The translations under genes were made by a program, and so were the position numbers. A stretch of DNA of 64,000 nucleotides from an uncultured Lachnospiraceae bacterium. GTDB lineage: Bacteria > Bacillota > Clostridia > Lachnospirales > Lachnospiraceae. Below are positions 31,816 through 40,410 of the stretch, one piece after another. The stretch spans positions 1 to 64,000 of the forward strand of contig CAJULA010000013.1 in the NCBI GenBank assembly GCA_910587155.1, in the 5' to 3' direction. Position 1 is the stretch's first letter. Every line of letters starts with the position of its first letter. The notes under the pieces were generated by a model. That model was not told the origin of the DNA, searched no databases, and saw nothing but the letters and a program-made list of their open reading frames with translations.

Positions 31816-34374
31816 TTAAAGCAGCTCATTCAACAGGCTGACAATTTTTGCAAAATCGTATGGTTTTGCCGTATGGGCATTCATGCCACATTCCATACAT
31901 TTCTCTACATCATCCGCAAACGCATCCGCACTGACAGCGATAATCGGAATACCACCCGCATCTGCGCGGTTCAGTGCACGGATCACCTGGGCCGCCTCAA
32001 AACCGGTCATCTCCGGCATCCGCAGATCCATCAGTATCGCATCATACCAGCCTTCCTGCGCCTGGCAGAATTTCTCCACACAGATCCGGCCGTTTTCCGC
32101 CCATTCCAGTTCCATGCCCAGCTCCGAAAGCATCCCCTCCGCGATCTCCCAGTTGAGCTCATTATCCTCTGCCACAAGCAGACGCCGGCCGGCGAGAACG
32201 CTCTCTTTCTCTTGCGGCTGCACCGACTCCGCCGGCTGCGCAAATCTCCGCAGCCCATAATACAGGCCGGAACGAAACAGCGGTTTTGCAAGCAGACCGC
32301 TTATCCCCGCTTCCTCCGCCACACTTTCCCATTCGTCCTCTTCCCCGTCGGTAAGCAAAATGACCGGCAGCTGTGTTCCAAAACGGTCACAAAGCCTGCG
32401 GACAGCCTGTATTTTGTCTTTTTCAGTACAGTCACAATCAAGCAGAACCATCCGATATGCCATATCCTCCCTGCAGCGCTCCTCAATCCTGCCAAACGCC
32501 GCTTCCATATCCGCCGCGCTTTCCGCATGCAGACCGACAGATTCCAGGGCGAACAGCGCCGTGCGCACAAACACATCGTCGTCAGCCACCAGCAGCACAT
32601 CCGATTCCGGCAGACATAAGACCGGCTCCTGCAGTCCGGCTTTTTCCATATCAAGAGTCACATAAATATCGCTTCCGCTTCCCTGCCTGCTCTGCACCCT
32701 GATCGTACCCTGCATGGCATCCACAATATATTTGGTAATGGTCATACCCATGCCCGCCCCTGCCTCTTTGGCCACACGGGCATTGTCCTCTCTGGCAAAC
32801 GCTTCAAAGATCCGCTCTTGAAATTCCGGCGACATACCGATCCCGTTATCCCCGAAATGCAGGTGAAGCCGTGTAAAAGAGTCTCCTTTGGGAGAAGCCT
32901 CCTCCCTGAGTTCCATCAGGATCCGTCCGCCCTCCGGCGTGAATTTTACCGCATTTCCCAGAATATTCAGAAGTATCTGACTGAAGCGCACCCTGTCCGC
33001 ACAGATATTTTCATGTTGGATATCATATATGTACATATGAAATATCTGATCCTTCTCCTGAATCTGCGGCCGGATAATCGTCATAATATTCTGCATGACT
33101 TCCCGCAGGGAAAGCGGTTCTTCATGAAGCGTAAGCCGGCCGCTCTCCAGTTTTGACATATCCAGCATATCATTGATCAGCCCAAGCAGATGCCGGCTGG
33201 ATACATTGATCTTTTTCAGGCAGGAACGCACCTTGGGCGGATTGTCCAGACTGCTGATCGCGAGACTGGTCATACCCATGATGCCATTCATGGGGGTACG
33301 GATATCATGGCTCATATTGGAGAGAAATTCATTCTTGGCCCTGCTGGACCGCTCTGCAGACTGTCGGGCCAGATCCGCCGACTCTCTCGCCTCCTCCAAC
33401 TCCCGCATCTGCCGCCCTGTCAGACGAAAATAACCGAGAAAGAACAAAAGCAGGACGCCCAGTATCAGAGCGCAGCCCCCAACAGAAACGACCGCCCATC
33501 TTACTTTCAGATGATTGATGGTTTCGTCCAGATTATTGTGAGATATCTTCTGAATCAGATGCCACTCGGAATTGGGCAGGCTCGTACAGTACATATTCCA
33601 CCGCTGACCGGAAATCATGATCTCACTCGTAAAGTCCTGATTCGTCTTCATTGCTTCCCGCAGCCGCTGCGCATAGCGGGCAGGGGGTTCTCCGTTGAAT
33701 TCCTCATAGAGGGCTTCGATCCGCTGAAAGTAATTCTCTTCTTCCATCGCACTGCTCTGCAGGACATAACTGCCGTCGTCCCGGATAATGAAATACCCGA
33801 CCATGCCGTTGTCGAGATTGCCCTCCAGCGTATCGCTCAGATAGCTGGTCGGAAGCCCTGCCACGAGTGCCGCGCTCTTTACGCCGTCCTCCATGGGATA
33901 TGCCGCCGCTATGCCGATCAGTACCACCGGATTGCCTTCCTCATCCTTCCCCGCACAGACATTGTATCTGCCGCTTTCCACACTGCGCTGCAGAGCCTCC
34001 GGGATATCCGCCGTCACCTGCGGACCATACAGCATATGGAAACTCCCGTCCTCCCCATAAAGAGCCAGATATTCGAATCCCATCGAACGCGCATTATGCG
34101 TCAGGGCAATTCTCATAGGCCGCCCGCCCGGGAAACGTCCGGGCGGAACCGCATCCACCAGAGATTCCACCTGGGACAGCCTCAGTTCGATGACCGTACC
34201 GAAATGAGACGCCACCTGCTCACTCAGCCCTGACATATAGATCACACCCAGTTCCCTGATTGCATCCGCTCCCATCAGATTCATACACATGGTCTGGACA
34301 CCAAATACCAGTATACAGAAAAACGAGATCAAAACAAGGCTTACCGTCAGATATCGTGTGGTCGTATTTTTCAT
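31816..34374 (-). CDS. Membrane hybrid sensor histidine kinase with two receiver domains
   Basis: 852 residues from ATG 34374 (GGGGGA upstream; the longer frame to 34494 lacks a site). Transmembrane helix 1 at about 10-32, an extracellular sensor of about 270 residues with Cache-like features, helix 2 (VVSVGGCALILGVLLLFFLGYF), HisKA with the phospho-His in NMSHDIRTPMNGIMG, HATPase_c with N, G1 (GDNGIGMS) and G2 (GAGMGMTITKYIV) boxes. Receiver 1 has LLDCD and receiver 2 LVAEDNELNWEIAEG with ILMDLRMPEMTG, a canonical phospho-acceptor Asp. No output regulator is encoded next to it. Confidence 0.92.
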   Translation of the reverse strand: MKNTTTRYLTVSLVLISFFCILVFGVQTMCMNLMGADAIRELGVIYMSGLSEQVASHFGTVIELRLSQVESLVDAVPPGRFPGGRPMRIALTHNARSMGFEYLALYGEDGSFHMLYGPQVTADIPEALQRSVESGRYNVCAGKDEEGNPVVLIGIAAAYPMEDGVKSAALVAGLPTSYLSDTLEGNLDNGMVGYFIIRDDGSYVLQSSAMEEENYFQRIEALYEEFNGEPPARYAQRLREAMKTNQDFTSEIMISGQRWNMYCTSLPNSEWHLIQKISHNNLDETINHLKVRWAVVSVGGCALILGVLLLFFLGYFRLTGRQMRELEEARESADLARQSAERSSRAKNEFLSNMSHDIRTPMNGIMGMTSLAISSLDNPPKVRSCLKKINVSSRHLLGLINDMLDMSKLESGRLTLHEEPLSLREVMQNIMTIIRPQIQEKDQIFHMYIYDIQHENICADRVRFSQILLNILGNAVKFTPEGGRILMELREEASPKGDSFTRLHLHFGDNGIGMSPEFQERIFEAFAREDNARVAKEAGAGMGMTITKYIVDAMQGTIRVQSRQGSGSDIYVTLDMEKAGLQEPVLCLPESDVLLVADDDVFVRTALFALESVGLHAESAADMEAAFGRIEERCREDMAYRMVLLDCDCTEKDKIQAVRRLCDRFGTQLPVILLTDGEEDEWESVAEEAGISGLLAKPLFRSGLYYGLRRFAQPAESVQPQEKESVLAGRRLLVAEDNELNWEIAEGMLSELGMELEWAENGRICVEKFCQAQEGWYDAILMDLRMPEMTGFEAAQVIRALNRADAGGIPIIAVSADAFADDVEKCMECGMNAHTAKPYDFAKIVSLLNELL

Positions 34375-34544
34375 ATGCCAATTCCCCCTGAAACGTAACA
34401 GTTCTGAGAAGAACCACAGAAACTCCATGCCACAATTGCTCCGGCAAATAGCAAAATCTTTTTTGATTATAGCGTATAGAAATCCGGGTTTCAAGAGACG
34501 GGAAGGATTTTGCTTTAAATCATATCACAATTCGCACCTGCGCC

Positions 34545-34573
34545 TTGACCTTTCCACCCGTAAGTGTTATTAT
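34545..34573 (+). promoter_or_regulatory. Promoter of ptb-buk
   Basis: TTGACC at 34545-34550, 17-nt spacer, TATTAT at 34568-34573; leader of about 80 nt before the ptb ATG. Confidence 0.65.
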
Positions 34574-34658
34574 TTTAACGAACATTTCTTCTTATTTCTA
34601 GTAAGCAATGGGGGAACAAGGGGAACAAAAAACTATACTTTCATAAGAGGTGTGACAA

Positions 34659-35579
34659 ATGAGCAAAACGTTTGACGAACTGGTATCCAAAGTATCCGCA
34701 TTTGAGATGAAGAAAGTATCCGTGGCTGTAGCGCAGGACTCTGCCGTCCTGGAAGCAGTCAGAGCGGCAAAGGACCGGAAGATCGCGGATGCGATCCTTG
34801 TCGGCGACAGGGACAAGATCGAGGCTGTTGCCCGGGAAACACAGGTGGATATCTCCGATTTCGAAATCATGGATGTCAAGGATGATATCGAAGCTTCTCT
34901 GGCCGCTGTGAAGCTGATCCACGACGGTGTGGCTGATATGTACATGAAGGGGCTGATCAGCACAAAAGATTTCTTAAAGAGCGTACTGAATAAAGAAGTG
35001 GGCCTGCGCACCGGAAGTGCACTGTCCCATGTCTGCGTATTTGATGTAAAGGGCATTGATCACCTGCTGTTTCTGACAGATGTCGCTTTCATCCCCTACC
35101 CGACACTGGAAGATAAAGTAAACATTATCAACAACACCCTGGAAATCACCAAAGCCTGCGGGATCGAAAACCCCAAAGTGGCTCCTCTGGCCGCTGTCGA
35201 AGTAGTCAATCCCAAGATGCCCGTTACCGTGGAAGCCGCAGAGCTGACCCAGATGAATAAAGACGGCAAAATCACCGGCTGTATCGTGGACGGCCCTCTC
35301 TCACTTGACCTGGCCATTGACGCGGAAGCTGCCAAGCATAAAGGGGCAACAGACCGTGCCATCCAGGGTGACGCCGACATCCTCTTATTCCCGGATATTC
35401 ATGCCGGCAATCTTGTATACAAAGCTATGGTACATACCGCAGATGTGGTAAACGGCAACCTGCTCACCGGTACAAAGGCGCCTGTTATCCTGACTTCCCG
35501 TTCTGACACTTTTGAAGTCAAGGTAAATTCCCTGGCTCTGGGGGCAGTCGTGGCAGAATATATGAAAAACAACCGGTAA
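34659..35579 (+). CDS. ptb: Phosphate butyryltransferase
   Basis: A 306-residue enzyme converting butyryl-CoA and phosphate to butyryl phosphate, the first of two steps of the classical butyrate kinase route. It belongs to the Pta/Ptb family: DAILVGDRDKIEAVARE near the N-terminus, VADMYMKGLISTKDFLKSVL, and the C-terminal DILLFPDIHAGNLVYKAM with TGTKAPVILTSRSD. Directly followed by butyrate kinase. Ribosome binding site AGAGGTG. Confidence 0.93.
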   Translation: MSKTFDELVSKVSAFEMKKVSVAVAQDSAVLEAVRAAKDRKIADAILVGDRDKIEAVARETQVDISDFEIMDVKDDIEASLAAVKLIHDGVADMYMKGLISTKDFLKSVLNKEVGLRTGSALSHVCVFDVKGIDHLLFLTDVAFIPYPTLEDKVNIINNTLEITKACGIENPKVAPLAAVEVVNPKMPVTVEAAELTQMNKDGKITGCIVDGPLSLDLAIDAEAAKHKGATDRAIQGDADILLFPDIHAGNLVYKAMVHTADVVNGNLLTGTKAPVILTSRSDTFEVKVNSLALGAVVAEYMKNNR

Positions 35580-35627
35580 GACAATGACAAAAAAACGCGC
35601 GCACAGCGCAGAAACGAGGTAACTACT

Positions 35628-36695
35628 ATGTCCATCAAAAGTCTGATCATCAATCCGGGTTCCACCTCCACCAAGATCGGTGTCTTCGAGGACGAAACCC
35701 TCTTATTTGAAGAAACTCTCCGCCACTCCACGGAAGAGATCGCACGGTATGCGTCCATCGTGGAGCAGAAGGATTTCCGCAAGGACATTATTGTCAGCCT
35801 GTTAAAGGAAAAAGATTTTGATATCCGCTCACTGAACGTAGTCGTAGGCCGCGGCGGTATGTTAAAGCCCATCTCCGGCGGTACCTATCCGGTCACGGAC
35901 GCTCTGCTGGCTGATCTGAAAGTCGGCATACAGGGTCAGCACGCCTCCAATCTGGGCGGCATTCTTGCACGTGAAATCGCAGATTCCATCGGCGTACCTT
36001 CCTATATTGTGGATCCGGTCGTAGTTGATGAACTGATGCCCGAGGCCAGATATTCCGGCGTACCGGAGCTGCCCAGGGTGAGTATCTTCCACGCCCTTAA
36101 CCAGAAAGCAGTGGCAAAACGCTATGCCAAAGAAACCGGCAAAGCCTATGATTCCCTGAATCTGATCGTTGTGCATATGGGCGGCGGCGTCTCCGTAGGT
36201 GCACATAAGGCGGGACAGGTTGTGGATGTCTTTAACGCACTGGACGGTGACGGCGCCTTCTCCCCCGAACGCGCCGGCGGTGTACCCAGCGGTTCCCTGA
36301 TTAAGATGTGCTTCTCCGGACAGTATACCCAGGCAGAAGTTTACAAAAAAGTGGTCGGAAACGGCGGTTTCAACGCCTATCTGGGCACCAACGATATGCG
36401 CGATGTGGATAAGCTGGCTGACGGCGGAGATGAAAAAGCAAAAACCATCCGCGACGCCTTTATCCTTCAGGTAGCCAAGGACATGGGTTCCATGGCCTGC
36501 GTCCTTTCCGGCAAGGTAGATCAGATCATCATCACCGGCGGCATCGCTTATGATAAATATGTGGTGGACGGCCTGAAAGAAAAAGCTGGCTGGATCGCTC
36601 CCATCACCGTATATCCCGGTGAAGACGAACTGCTGGCACTGGCACAGGGTGCGCTCCGTGTTATGAACGGCGAAGAACCGGCAATGACATACTGA
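35628..36695 (+). CDS. buk: Butyrate kinase
   Basis: A 355-residue ASKHA-fold acyl kinase that converts butyryl phosphate and ADP to butyrate and ATP. Opening LIINPGSTSTKIGVFEDET is the acetate/butyrate kinase phosphate-binding segment; VVHMGGGVSVGAHKAG and DGDGAFSPERAGGVPSG are the adenosine and catalytic loops; IITGGIAYDKYVVD lies near the C-terminus. Paired with ptb, spacing 48 bases, terminator following. Confidence 0.96.
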   Translation: MSIKSLIINPGSTSTKIGVFEDETLLFEETLRHSTEEIARYASIVEQKDFRKDIIVSLLKEKDFDIRSLNVVVGRGGMLKPISGGTYPVTDALLADLKVGIQGQHASNLGGILAREIADSIGVPSYIVDPVVVDELMPEARYSGVPELPRVSIFHALNQKAVAKRYAKETGKAYDSLNLIVVHMGGGVSVGAHKAGQVVDVFNALDGDGAFSPERAGGVPSGSLIKMCFSGQYTQAEVYKKVVGNGGFNAYLGTNDMRDVDKLADGGDEKAKTIRDAFILQVAKDMGSMACVLSGKVDQIIITGGIAYDKYVVDGLKEKAGWIAPITVYPGEDELLALAQGALRVMNGEEPAMTY

Positions 36696-36710
36696 TCCCG
36701 GTTCAACGCA

Positions 36711-36754
36711 AAAAAACCATCCGGCAGTTTTTTTCGACTGACGGATGGTTTTTT
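36711..36754. terminator. Bidirectional terminator between buk and the SPFH gene
   Basis: AAAAAACCATCCG (36711-36723) pairs with CGGATGGTTTTTT (36742-36754), inner CAGT/ACTG pair, T-runs on both strands. Confidence 0.9.
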
Positions 36755-36777
36755 AATTGGTCTGCTCCCCCTTTCCT

Positions 36778-37704
36778 CTACTGTTTCATATCTACAATCG
36801 GTGTCCCCGCTCCCTGAACCTGAGGAAGTTCGCCATTCCACTGTTCATATTTTAGCTTTTCGATCAGTTCCGGCGTCAGGGATTCCGCAATCTTCCGGTT
36901 TGCTTCTGCCTCTGCTTCGGCGGCAATCCTCTTGGCGTCAGCCTCTCCCTGGGCCTTGATTCTTGCCTGCTGTGCCTGAATCTCAGCAGTCTCCTTATTT
37001 TTTTCCGCCTCGATCAAAGCCACCTTTTTCTCTTTTTCCGCCTGTATTCTGGCAGTCTCTGCCTCGATATTCGCCAGTTCAAGTTCCTGCTGTGCAGTCA
37101 CCTTTTTGGTAATCGACGCCCGCGTTTCATCATCTACTTCAATATTAATCAAAGAAGCATTTTCTATAATAATGCCATATGGTGCAAACTTCTGGGCAAG
37201 ATATTCCGATAACACCGTATTCAATTCTGCGCGCTTTTCTCCAAGAATGTCAGTGACAGGATACTTTGCCGTCACCTCTTTTGTCCAGCTGATCACATTC
37301 GGCTTGATAAAACTGTCCAATAATTCTCTGCCGGATCTGCCTTTAAATCTTGTAAAAATTTCCGGAACCCTGTCGGCATCATAGCGGTACGTAAAAGTAA
37401 GCTCCATCATAAGCCCTTTTCCATCACTTGACGGCGCGGAAAAACTGTCATCTCCCTGCGAATCTCCATCCTCTGTCGCCGTCAGATAAGACTGCTCAAT
37501 CCCAATAGAGTACAGAGTTGTCTTAACAGTTGGCGGCACGATATGCCACCCCTGTCCGAGCACATCATCTGCAATCCCTCCATTCATGCGATACATGACA
37601 GCCACATATCCCGCCGGTACTTTTCTGCAACATAGTACAATACAGCCTAATCCAAGCACAAGAATCAATACAAAACTGATGACTGCCACTATACTTTTTT
37701 TCAT
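36778..37704 (-). CDS. SPFH/prohibitin-family membrane protein
   Basis: A 308-residue protein with one N-terminal transmembrane segment (IVAVISFVLILVLGLGCIVLCC), then an SPFH/Band 7 domain (VPAGYVAVMYRMNGGIADDV, FTYRYDADRVPEIFTRF, RAELNTVLSEYLAQKFAPYGI) and a long charged coiled coil (QAEKEKKVALIEAEKNKETAEI). SPFH proteins assemble into ring or cage scaffolds at the membrane, often with proteases such as FtsH. The start overlaps the end of a possible upstream small gene (TAATG). Confidence 0.87.
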   Translation of the reverse strand: MKKSIVAVISFVLILVLGLGCIVLCCRKVPAGYVAVMYRMNGGIADDVLGQGWHIVPPTVKTTLYSIGIEQSYLTATEDGDSQGDDSFSAPSSDGKGLMMELTFTYRYDADRVPEIFTRFKGRSGRELLDSFIKPNVISWTKEVTAKYPVTDILGEKRAELNTVLSEYLAQKFAPYGIIIENASLINIEVDDETRASITKKVTAQQELELANIEAETARIQAEKEKKVALIEAEKNKETAEIQAQQARIKAQGEADAKRIAAEAEAEANRKIAESLTPELIEKLKYEQWNGELPQVQGAGTPIVDMKQ

Positions 37705-37963
37705 TATTTTGTCTCCTCCACAACGATTCCCAGATAACGATCATACGGCATCCTTCCTGTCTGCTGCAGTCGGTATCCGGTACAAAAACATGATATGCGC
37801 CCACTCCTTTTCCTCCATTTATCCCGTCTCCCGGAAGATACAGCTCCGTCGGCTTTGCCAGATCCAAAAGCCGACGATGAGGCACGGCCAGCAACAACCG
37901 CAGTACCATCGAGATCCACATACAACATTTAAAATTAATCAGAGCAGCAAACAGTCTCCTCAT
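37705..37963 (-). pseudogene. Possible frameshifted small gene upstream of the SPFH gene
   Basis: AAGGAG precedes ATG 37963 and the frame opens with a membrane segment (LINFKCCMWISMVLRLLLAV), but it runs on into the SPFH gene in the wrong frame to 37565. A neighbouring frame (codons near 37790-37705) reads GYRLQQTGRMPYDRYLGIVVEE and stops in TAATG exactly at the SPFH start, as a coupled gene should. A +1 shift at about 37770-37800 would join the two into a protein of roughly 85 residues. Either a sequencing error, a pseudogene or neither frame is real. Family not recognised. Confidence 0.3.
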
Positions 37964-38136
37964 ATTTGCTCCTTCTTAATTATCTGCTGCTGCCTTCGTT
38001 ACGCATAAACAGCATGTCTTTCTCTGTCTTTCGTTTTATTTTATCTCTTCCTGCCCTTCCCGACGGAAAACAGCAAAAATCCGACGCTTTGACATCAAAA
38101 ATTTGTAAAAAAGTTAACGTTTTAATCAGCGTTTCC

Positions 38137-39456
38137 TTAAGAAACAGGATATGCCGCTATAGCCAGTGTAGTTACAAAAAGGTCATCCTTCACTTCCAGA
38201 TTAAGAGTACCACCGTATTTTTCGGCCAGTTTGCTTGCAATGCCGATACCCAGCCCATGCTGCCATGCATGCTGCTTGGTCGTCGGCATCTTTCCTCTGC
38301 CAGGTTTTCTCTCTCCGACAAAGGTATTTTCGATATAAAGAATAAGTATATAGGGATTTCCCATGAAAAATTTTATGTTCACATGCCGCCTCCCCTCTTC
38401 ACAGGCTCCCGCCGCCTCCAGGGCGTTATCCAGAAGGTTGCCAAACAGGGGCAGCATATCCGCATCTGACAGAAAATCCAGACGCAGAAACTTTTCTACG
38501 AATATATCTGTCACAATACCATTGCTCCTTGCTCTGGCACTGCGTTCCGTGAGAATCGCATTTAAAATAGAATTAGCGCTGTACACAATCCCTTCTGTCT
38601 CTTCCTGTATTCCACCTTCTATCTCATTGATGATACTGACCACCTCCTGTGTTCTGCCCTCTGAGGCCAGTACCCGCAGATGATTCAGATAACTGTGAAT
38701 ATCATGCATGAAGCACTGATAACTTTCATTCATTTTTACTGCATTCTGCAGATTATCACTCTCCATTTCCTGCTTTAACCTGTATACTTCTTCACATTTC
38801 AGCCGATTGACAAGATCCAGATAATGTTCCAGCATCATAAAAAAGACAGCATTGAAAAGATACAGCATCAACGCTCCCACACAAAGCAAGACCTGCAGCA
38901 AAAGACTGGCGGGAAAATCCAGATACAGAAAAACAGCCAGAATAAAAATCGAGACCACCGGCGTGACAAGCAGATACCATGTAATGTCCTGGCTGTGATC
39001 CACATCTATCTTTTTCATGTATTTCACGATCAGCAAAAGAAATAAAAAACGCAGAAAATAATCAAAGAGCAGCGCCGGTATCCCGTCTCCTGCCATCCAG
39101 GACACCGCCGGCAGGCAGAAAGCCGTCGCCAGAAACCGATGCCAGATACTGCAGGTAACTTCCCCGCCTGCAAACAGCGCATAAAAGACCAGGGTATAGA
39201 TGATACCGTTCCTCAGAGATATCCGAAACCCGATCATCACATAGACAAAGCAGAGAAACGGCAAAATAATCAGATTCAGCCACGACAGAGCAAACGAATT
39301 TTCCAGAAACGCACTGCAAACTACCATTATCAGACACAGAGACGTCTTCCAGCCGCCCCGCCGCCTGCGGAACATGGCGGCAATAAAGGAATGCAGCAGG
39401 AAAAAGTCAGCCACACACATCATAAAATAGACTAAAGTCAGCCTCTCAGACAACAT
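38137..39456 (-). CDS. AgrC-like GHKL sensor histidine kinase
   Basis: A 439-residue membrane kinase. Residues 1-225 contain six or seven hydrophobic helices without a large extracellular domain, as in AgrC/ComD quorum-sensing receptors. A short dimerisation region with the likely phospho-His in CFMHDIHSYLNHLRVL follows; the ATPase has the N box PLFGNLLDNALEAAG and the G box HGLGIGIASKLAEKYGG of the GHKL HATPase_c_5 type. The LytTR response regulator gene lies just upstream in the same operon. No AgrB or AgrD homologue is seen in the window. Confidence 0.9.
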   Translation of the reverse strand: MLSERLTLVYFMMCVADFFLLHSFIAAMFRRRRGGWKTSLCLIMVVCSAFLENSFALSWLNLIILPFLCFVYVMIGFRISLRNGIIYTLVFYALFAGGEVTCSIWHRFLATAFCLPAVSWMAGDGIPALLFDYFLRFLFLLLIVKYMKKIDVDHSQDITWYLLVTPVVSIFILAVFLYLDFPASLLLQVLLCVGALMLYLFNAVFFMMLEHYLDLVNRLKCEEVYRLKQEMESDNLQNAVKMNESYQCFMHDIHSYLNHLRVLASEGRTQEVVSIINEIEGGIQEETEGIVYSANSILNAILTERSARARSNGIVTDIFVEKFLRLDFLSDADMLPLFGNLLDNALEAAGACEEGRRHVNIKFFMGNPYILILYIENTFVGERKPGRGKMPTTKQHAWQHGLGIGIASKLAEKYGGTLNLEVKDDLFVTTLAIAAYPVS

Positions 39457-39470
39457 GGTACACCGCTCCT

Positions 39471-40241
39471 TTACACATATTTGGAGCAGAGGAATCTGTC
39501 CTTTTGCGCACGAAATGTCTTTGCCTTGCTCCTTGCTATATGGAAGATACCTTCTGTCTCTGCCAGCCGGAAGGTATCGGCATCACAAAAACAAAGATGA
39601 TCACAGTTGATCACATAACTGTCATGCGGCCAGGCAAATCCATATTTTTTCAGTTTTTCATAAAGTTCCGATAATTTTCCCGAAAGACGGATATCCGGAT
39701 ATGTCCCATCCGGATTTTGCGTCATACCATAAAAAGAATATGCCTGTCCGATCATATGGAGCCGCAGGCTTCTTTTGTATTTTTCTATATAAAGAATATG
39801 TTCCGCCCGGATAAAAATCTGCGACTTTCCTATATGAGCCGCCAGCACCGGCCTGTGGGAATTTTCCAGCATCTTATCCGCAATGGCTTCCAGATAGCTC
39901 TGTATCTGTTCTTCCGGCATATTTTTCATCATATAACGATATGGCTGCACCTCAAAGCTCACCGGTGACGGCCCGGCATATCCGGTATAAAAGACAAGCA
40001 CCAGAGCACTGTCCATCTCACGAACCGCTCTGGCCGTCTCTTCCCCGTTCATCCCGTCCATCTGGATATCGAGAAATATGACTGCAAACGCAATCTCCTT
40101 CATTGCCTCCAGCAGATCCCAGCCCGAAGCATATTCGTGAATATGGCTCTTTTTCCCGACTGTTTTGTTTTTCAGAATCTGCCGGATTAAAAATTCCCGG
40201 TCTGCTCTGCAATCATCACATATGGCGATCTCAAATTCCAT
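39471..40241 (-). CDS. LytTR-family response regulator (AgrA-like)
   Basis: 256 residues from ATG 40241 (AAAGGGAG upstream). Receiver domain residues 1-125 with acidic pocket CDDCRAD and phospho-acceptor in FAVIFLDIQMDGMNG. The C-terminal LytTR DNA-binding domain (about 145-250) includes HILYIEKYKRSLRLHM, a KYGFAWPHDSYVINCDHL segment and FRAQKDRFLCSKYV. First gene of the pair with the GHKL kinase. The regulon may include the divergent solute-binding/chemotaxis genes, since the intergenic space is only 169 bases. Confidence 0.92.
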   Translation of the reverse strand: MEFEIAICDDCRADREFLIRQILKNKTVGKKSHIHEYASGWDLLEAMKEIAFAVIFLDIQMDGMNGEETARAVREMDSALVLVFYTGYAGPSPVSFEVQPYRYMMKNMPEEQIQSYLEAIADKMLENSHRPVLAAHIGKSQIFIRAEHILYIEKYKRSLRLHMIGQAYSFYGMTQNPDGTYPDIRLSGKLSELYEKLKKYGFAWPHDSYVINCDHLCFCDADTFRLAETEGIFHIARSKAKTFRAQKDRFLCSKYV

Positions 40242-40341
40242 CCTGCTCCCTTTCCCGCATACAATAAAGCTGTATCTATTGTAACACATGATAGGGTAAG
40301 ATTACATATGATCGGTATCTGTTGTATCCCTTTTCCTGTCC

Positions 40342-40370
40342 TTGAAAAAAACAATCCGAAATGATAAGAT
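40342..40370 (+). promoter_or_regulatory. Promoter of the solute-binding/chemoreceptor operon
   Basis: TTGAAA at 40342-40347, 17-nt spacer, TAAGAT at 40365-40370, about 35 bases before the ATG. Confidence 0.5.
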
Positions 40371-40410
40371 ACGATTGGAAAATCATCATTATAACAGGGA
40401 GAAAACATAC

